NCBI GenBank assembly: GCA_947175455.1 | Contig: CAMWMW010000044.1 | Coordinates: 1-8,805, forward strand | Direction of reading: 5' to 3' | Length of the DNA stretch: 8,805 nucleotides | From: an uncultured Porphyromonadaceae bacterium | GTDB taxonomy: Bacteria; Bacteroidota; Bacteroidia; Bacteroidales; Muribaculaceae | Shown here: one piece after another, positions 6,344 to 8,805 of the stretch | Numbering within the stretch: position 1 is the stretch's first letter | How the letters are laid out: every line of letters begins with the position of its first letter | Position numbers and translations under genes: made by a program | The notes under the pieces: generated by a model | Databases searched by the model: none | What the model was told of the DNA's origin: nothing | What the model saw: the letters and a program-made list of their open reading frames with translations, nothing else

Positions 6344-8161
6344 ATGGCAAATAAACTGGTTGAAATAATAGCCGATAATGCCCGCAGGCTGCAAGGACGC
6401 GAAGCTTACCGCTTCTGCTGGCGTAAGGACGGTGAATGGCTGTCGACATCCTGGGAAGAGTTCGCCGTGCAGGTTGATGTCGCCGCAAAGGCTTTGGCTA
6501 TGCTCGGTCTTATAGAAAAAGACACTGTCGCCATATGCTCTCCCAATACACCCCAGATTCTGATAACTGAGTTCGGTGCGTTCAAGAACCGGCTTGCCTG
6601 CATCCCGATATATTCGAGCAGTTCGCAGGCGCAGTATGATTTTATCGTGTCGGACGGGGGAGCGTCGGTGCTGTTTGTGGGCGACAGCCATCAGTATCCG
6701 CTTGCATACAATCATTGGAAAGCTAATCCCGGCAAGATACGCCGGATTGTGATATTCAAGAATGACGGTCTGGATCTTCGTGAAGATGACACGGTGTCTA
6801 TCTTTTGGGATGACTTTGTGCGTCTCGGTATTAACGCTCCGGAAGAAACAGCCCGTGAGGTCGAAAGACGGGCGTCAGACGGTCTGCCGGAAGATATGGC
6901 TACGCTGATATATACTTCAGGCACTACAGGCGAACCCAAGGGGGTGGTCATAACCCATGGCAATTATGATGCCGCCATTGCGATGCATCTCAAGATGCTG
7001 ACATCAATAAACGACGATGACCTGTCAATGGCGTTCCTCCCGATGTCTCACATCCTCGAGAAGGCATGGTGCTTCTTCTGTGTTTCACGCGGACTCGCCG
7101 TTGCGGTCAATTATGACCCGCGTCTGATTCAGGACACTATACATGAGGTGCATCCAAATCTTATGTGCTGTGTGCCGAGGTTCTGGGAGAAGGTATATGC
7201 CGGAGTAAAGGAGAAGATCGCGGCGATGAGTCCGATGCAGAGGACTCTGGTGAACCGTGCGGTAAGCGTGGGTCGCAGGCGTAATCTCCACTACAGAAGA
7301 CGTGGCAAGAAGGCGCCTTGGTATGTCGAGAAGGAATATCAGTTCTGGGACAAGCGCATATTCTCGAAACTGAAGGGTGCCGTAGGTATTCCTAATCCGA
7401 ATTTCTTCCCGACGGCGGGTGCGCCACTGAGCGACCGTATCTGTGAATTCATGCATTCTGTGGGAATAGATATAATAATAGGATACGGTCTAAGCGAGAC
7501 CACAGCCACGGTAAGCTGCTTCCCGGAAACCGACTATGAGATAGGAACCGTGGGCTTGCCCTTGCCGGGTGTGAAAGTGCGGATTGACGATAACGGTGAA
7601 ATTCTGGTAAAGGCGCCCACCGTGACTCCCGGATATTACAATAATCCGGAGGCAAACGCAAAAGCCTTTACGGAAGACGGATATTTCCGCACAGGTGATG
7701 CGGGACATTTCACGCCATCGGGCGCGCTTGTGCTTACCGAAAGGGTCAAAGACCTTTTCAAGACTTCGAACGGCAAGTACATAGCCCCGCAGATGCTTGA
7801 GAGCCGTCTTGCCGAAAACAAATATATAGACGAGGTGGCTGTGATCGGAGACAAACGGAAATACGTCACGGCTCTTGTGGTGCCTAACTTGTCGCAGTTG
7901 CGGAGATGGGCGGAGAAGGAAGGTATGCAGACCTCCGACAGTGTCGCGTTGTGTGCTGACCCGCGCACCGTGGCGTTCATGATGTCGGAGATAAATCCGG
8001 TGCAGGCGGATCTTGCGGAATTCGAGAAAATAAAGAAGATAACTCTCCTGCCGCATCATTTCTCGATAATGAACGGCGAGGTGACAAACACGATGAAGGT
8101 AAGACGCCCCATCGTAAATGAACGCTATGCGGCTGAGATTGAAAAAATGTATGACGAATGA
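6344..8161 (+). CDS. Long-chain acyl-CoA synthetase (AMP-forming, FadD/Faa1-like)
   Basis: This 605-residue adenylate-forming enzyme activates fatty acids with ATP and CoA to acyl-CoA, acting in the cytoplasm or at the inner membrane. Its motifs are in order: the P-loop YTSGTTGEPKG (190-200), FLPMSHILEK (231-240, typical of long-chain members), a gate-like region before FFPTAGAPLS (354-363), YGLSETT (381-387), YFRTGD (447-452), the hinge-region R467 in LTERVKDLFKTSNGKYIAP, and the C-terminal catalytic-lysine candidate K585 in TNTMKVRR. The length is normal for the eukaryotic-like Faa1 group (about 600) and longer than E. coli FadD. There is no leader or membrane segment. The ATG follows the promoter at 6248-6279. 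Its TGA overlaps the ATG of prfB in an ATGA, so the two genes are co-transcribed and probably translationally coupled. Chain-length preference cannot be read from the sequence. It has no evident link to the upstream uronate operon. Confidence 0.92.
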   Translation: MANKLVEIIADNARRLQGREAYRFCWRKDGEWLSTSWEEFAVQVDVAAKALAMLGLIEKDTVAICSPNTPQILITEFGAFKNRLACIPIYSSSSQAQYDFIVSDGGASVLFVGDSHQYPLAYNHWKANPGKIRRIVIFKNDGLDLREDDTVSIFWDDFVRLGINAPEETAREVERRASDGLPEDMATLIYTSGTTGEPKGVVITHGNYDAAIAMHLKMLTSINDDDLSMAFLPMSHILEKAWCFFCVSRGLAVAVNYDPRLIQDTIHEVHPNLMCCVPRFWEKVYAGVKEKIAAMSPMQRTLVNRAVSVGRRRNLHYRRRGKKAPWYVEKEYQFWDKRIFSKLKGAVGIPNPNFFPTAGAPLSDRICEFMHSVGIDIIIGYGLSETTATVSCFPETDYEIGTVGLPLPGVKVRIDDNGEILVKAPTVTPGYYNNPEANAKAFTEDGYFRTGDAGHFTPSGALVLTERVKDLFKTSNGKYIAPQMLESRLAENKYIDEVAVIGDKRKYVTALVVPNLSQLRRWAEKEGMQTSDSVALCADPRTVAFMMSEINPVQADLAEFEKIKKITLLPHHFSIMNGEVTNTMKVRRPIVNERYAAEIEKMYDE

Positions 8162-8805
8162 TAACACTCGAACAACTTAAAGACGCTGAAGAGCGCACTG
8201 CCGCGCTCAAAAGGTATCTTGACATAGATTCAAAAAGGATCGAAGTCGAGGAGGAGGAATTGCGCACGCATGTCGCCGACTTCTGGGACGACAGGGAGAA
8301 GGCTGAGGCTCAGATGCGCAAGATCAAGGAGCTTCATTTCTGGATTGATTCCTACACCGCGCTTGAAAAGCAGGTGGAGGAACTTCAGCTCGCCTTTGAT
8401 TTTGTGAAGGAGGAGCTTATAACGGAGCAGGAGGTCGACCAGCAGTATGGGGCTGTGGTCAAGGAGCTTGAACGTCTTGAACTCCGCAATATGCTCCGCC
8501 GCGAGGAAGACAAGCTCGGAGTGGTGCTGAAAATCAACTCCGGCGCCGGCGGCACCGAGAGCCAGGACTGGGCGCAGATGCTCATGCGCCTGTATCTGCG
8601 TTATGCGGAACGCCATGGCTATAAGACATCCATCGCACAGATTCTCGATGGTGACGAGGCGGGAATCAAGTCTGTGACAATTAATGTGGAAGGCGATTAT
8701 GCATATGGCTTCCTAAAGAGCGAGAACGGAGTGCACCGACTCGTGCGAGTAAGTCCCTACAACGCGCAGGGAAAGCGTATGACTTCATTCGCCTCGGTAT
8801 TTGTC
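8158..8805 (+). CDS. prfB: Peptide chain release factor 2 (3'-truncated)
   Basis: The first 216 residues of RF2, which ends translation at UGA and UAA, are present and then cut by the window edge. Residues 1 to about 115 are the acidic, helical domain 1 (ERTAALKRYLDID at 12-24, DFWDD at 41-45). INSGAGGTESQDWAQML (126-142) and ENGVHRLVRVSPY (189-201) are diagnostic of class-I factors. The catalytic GGQ lies beyond the edge; the GAGGTE seen here is a different motif. In many bacteria codon 26 or so is an in-frame TGA read by +1 frameshift at CTT-TGA-C. Here the matching place is CTT-GAC (8218-8223), with AGGTAT just upstream, so the frame is continuous and no frameshift is needed. The position of the SPF tripeptide that recognises stop codons reads SPY (199-201). 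The ATG overlaps the upstream TGA by four bases and agrees with the usual MIT-EQL start of Bacteroidetes RF2 as I recall it. Confidence 0.94.
   Translation, partial: MITLEQLKDAEERTAALKRYLDIDSKRIEVEEEELRTHVADFWDDREKAEAQMRKIKELHFWIDSYTALEKQVEELQLAFDFVKEELITEQEVDQQYGAVVKELERLELRNMLRREEDKLGVVLKINSGAGGTESQDWAQMLMRLYLRYAERHGYKTSIAQILDGDEAGIKSVTINVEGDYAYGFLKSENGVHRLVRVSPYNAQGKRMTSFASVFV

Noticed and set aside
8542..8562. GAGGTE in prfB as the catalytic GGQ motif
   Set aside because: This is the conserved SGAGGTE block of the earlier domain. The true GGQ lies further along, outside the window.

Overview
The window looks like chromosomal DNA from a gut-type Bacteroidales, possibly Muribaculaceae or a neighbour. 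The family-level guess is inference. The support is threefold. The genes sit in tight same-strand runs without clear Shine-Dalgarno sites. There is a textbook Bacteroidetes promoter (TTTG, 20 bp, TAATTTTG). The sugar-acid genes closely resemble those of Bacteroides pectin/uronate loci. All real genes are on the + strand and no intergenic gap exceeds 200 bases.

Region 1 (1-6216) is the 3' part of a uronic-acid catabolic operon. It starts inside a two-domain enzyme that joins the C-terminal half of a GH105 unsaturated uronyl hydrolase to a full DUF2264 domain. Next come a cytoplasmic SDR dehydrogenase of the gluconate-5-dehydrogenase/KduD type, an exported DUF4861 protein of unknown function, a galactitol-type PTS IIC permease with no IIA or IIB beside it, and a KduI isomerase. 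The operon closes with an 18-bp perfect palindrome and a strong intrinsic terminator. A coherent pathway follows. The hydrolase releases 4-deoxy-5-keto-hexuronate (DKI), KduI converts DKI to 2,5-diketo-3-deoxygluconate (DKII), the IIC-like permease imports a product, and the SDR reduces DKII to 2-keto-3-deoxygluconate (KDG). The surprise is that KduI, normally cytoplasmic, carries a clear export leader here. Isomerisation may therefore occur in the periplasm before transport.

Region 2 (6217-8805) is a separate housekeeping unit. A Bacteroidetes-type promoter at 6248-6279 leads into a long-chain acyl-CoA synthetase. Its TGA stop overlaps the ATG of prfB (release factor 2), which runs off the right edge. 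This prfB has no programmed +1 frameshift: the usual CTT-TGA-C site reads CTT-GAC, so the gene is one continuous frame. Its codon-recognition tripeptide reads SPY rather than SPF.

No RNA genes, CRISPR arrays, insertion sequences or phage genes were seen. The most interesting points are the exported KduI with an orphan IIC permease, the GH105-DUF2264 fusion, the DUF4861 protein embedded in an otherwise understood pathway, and the unusual start and coupling of prfB.
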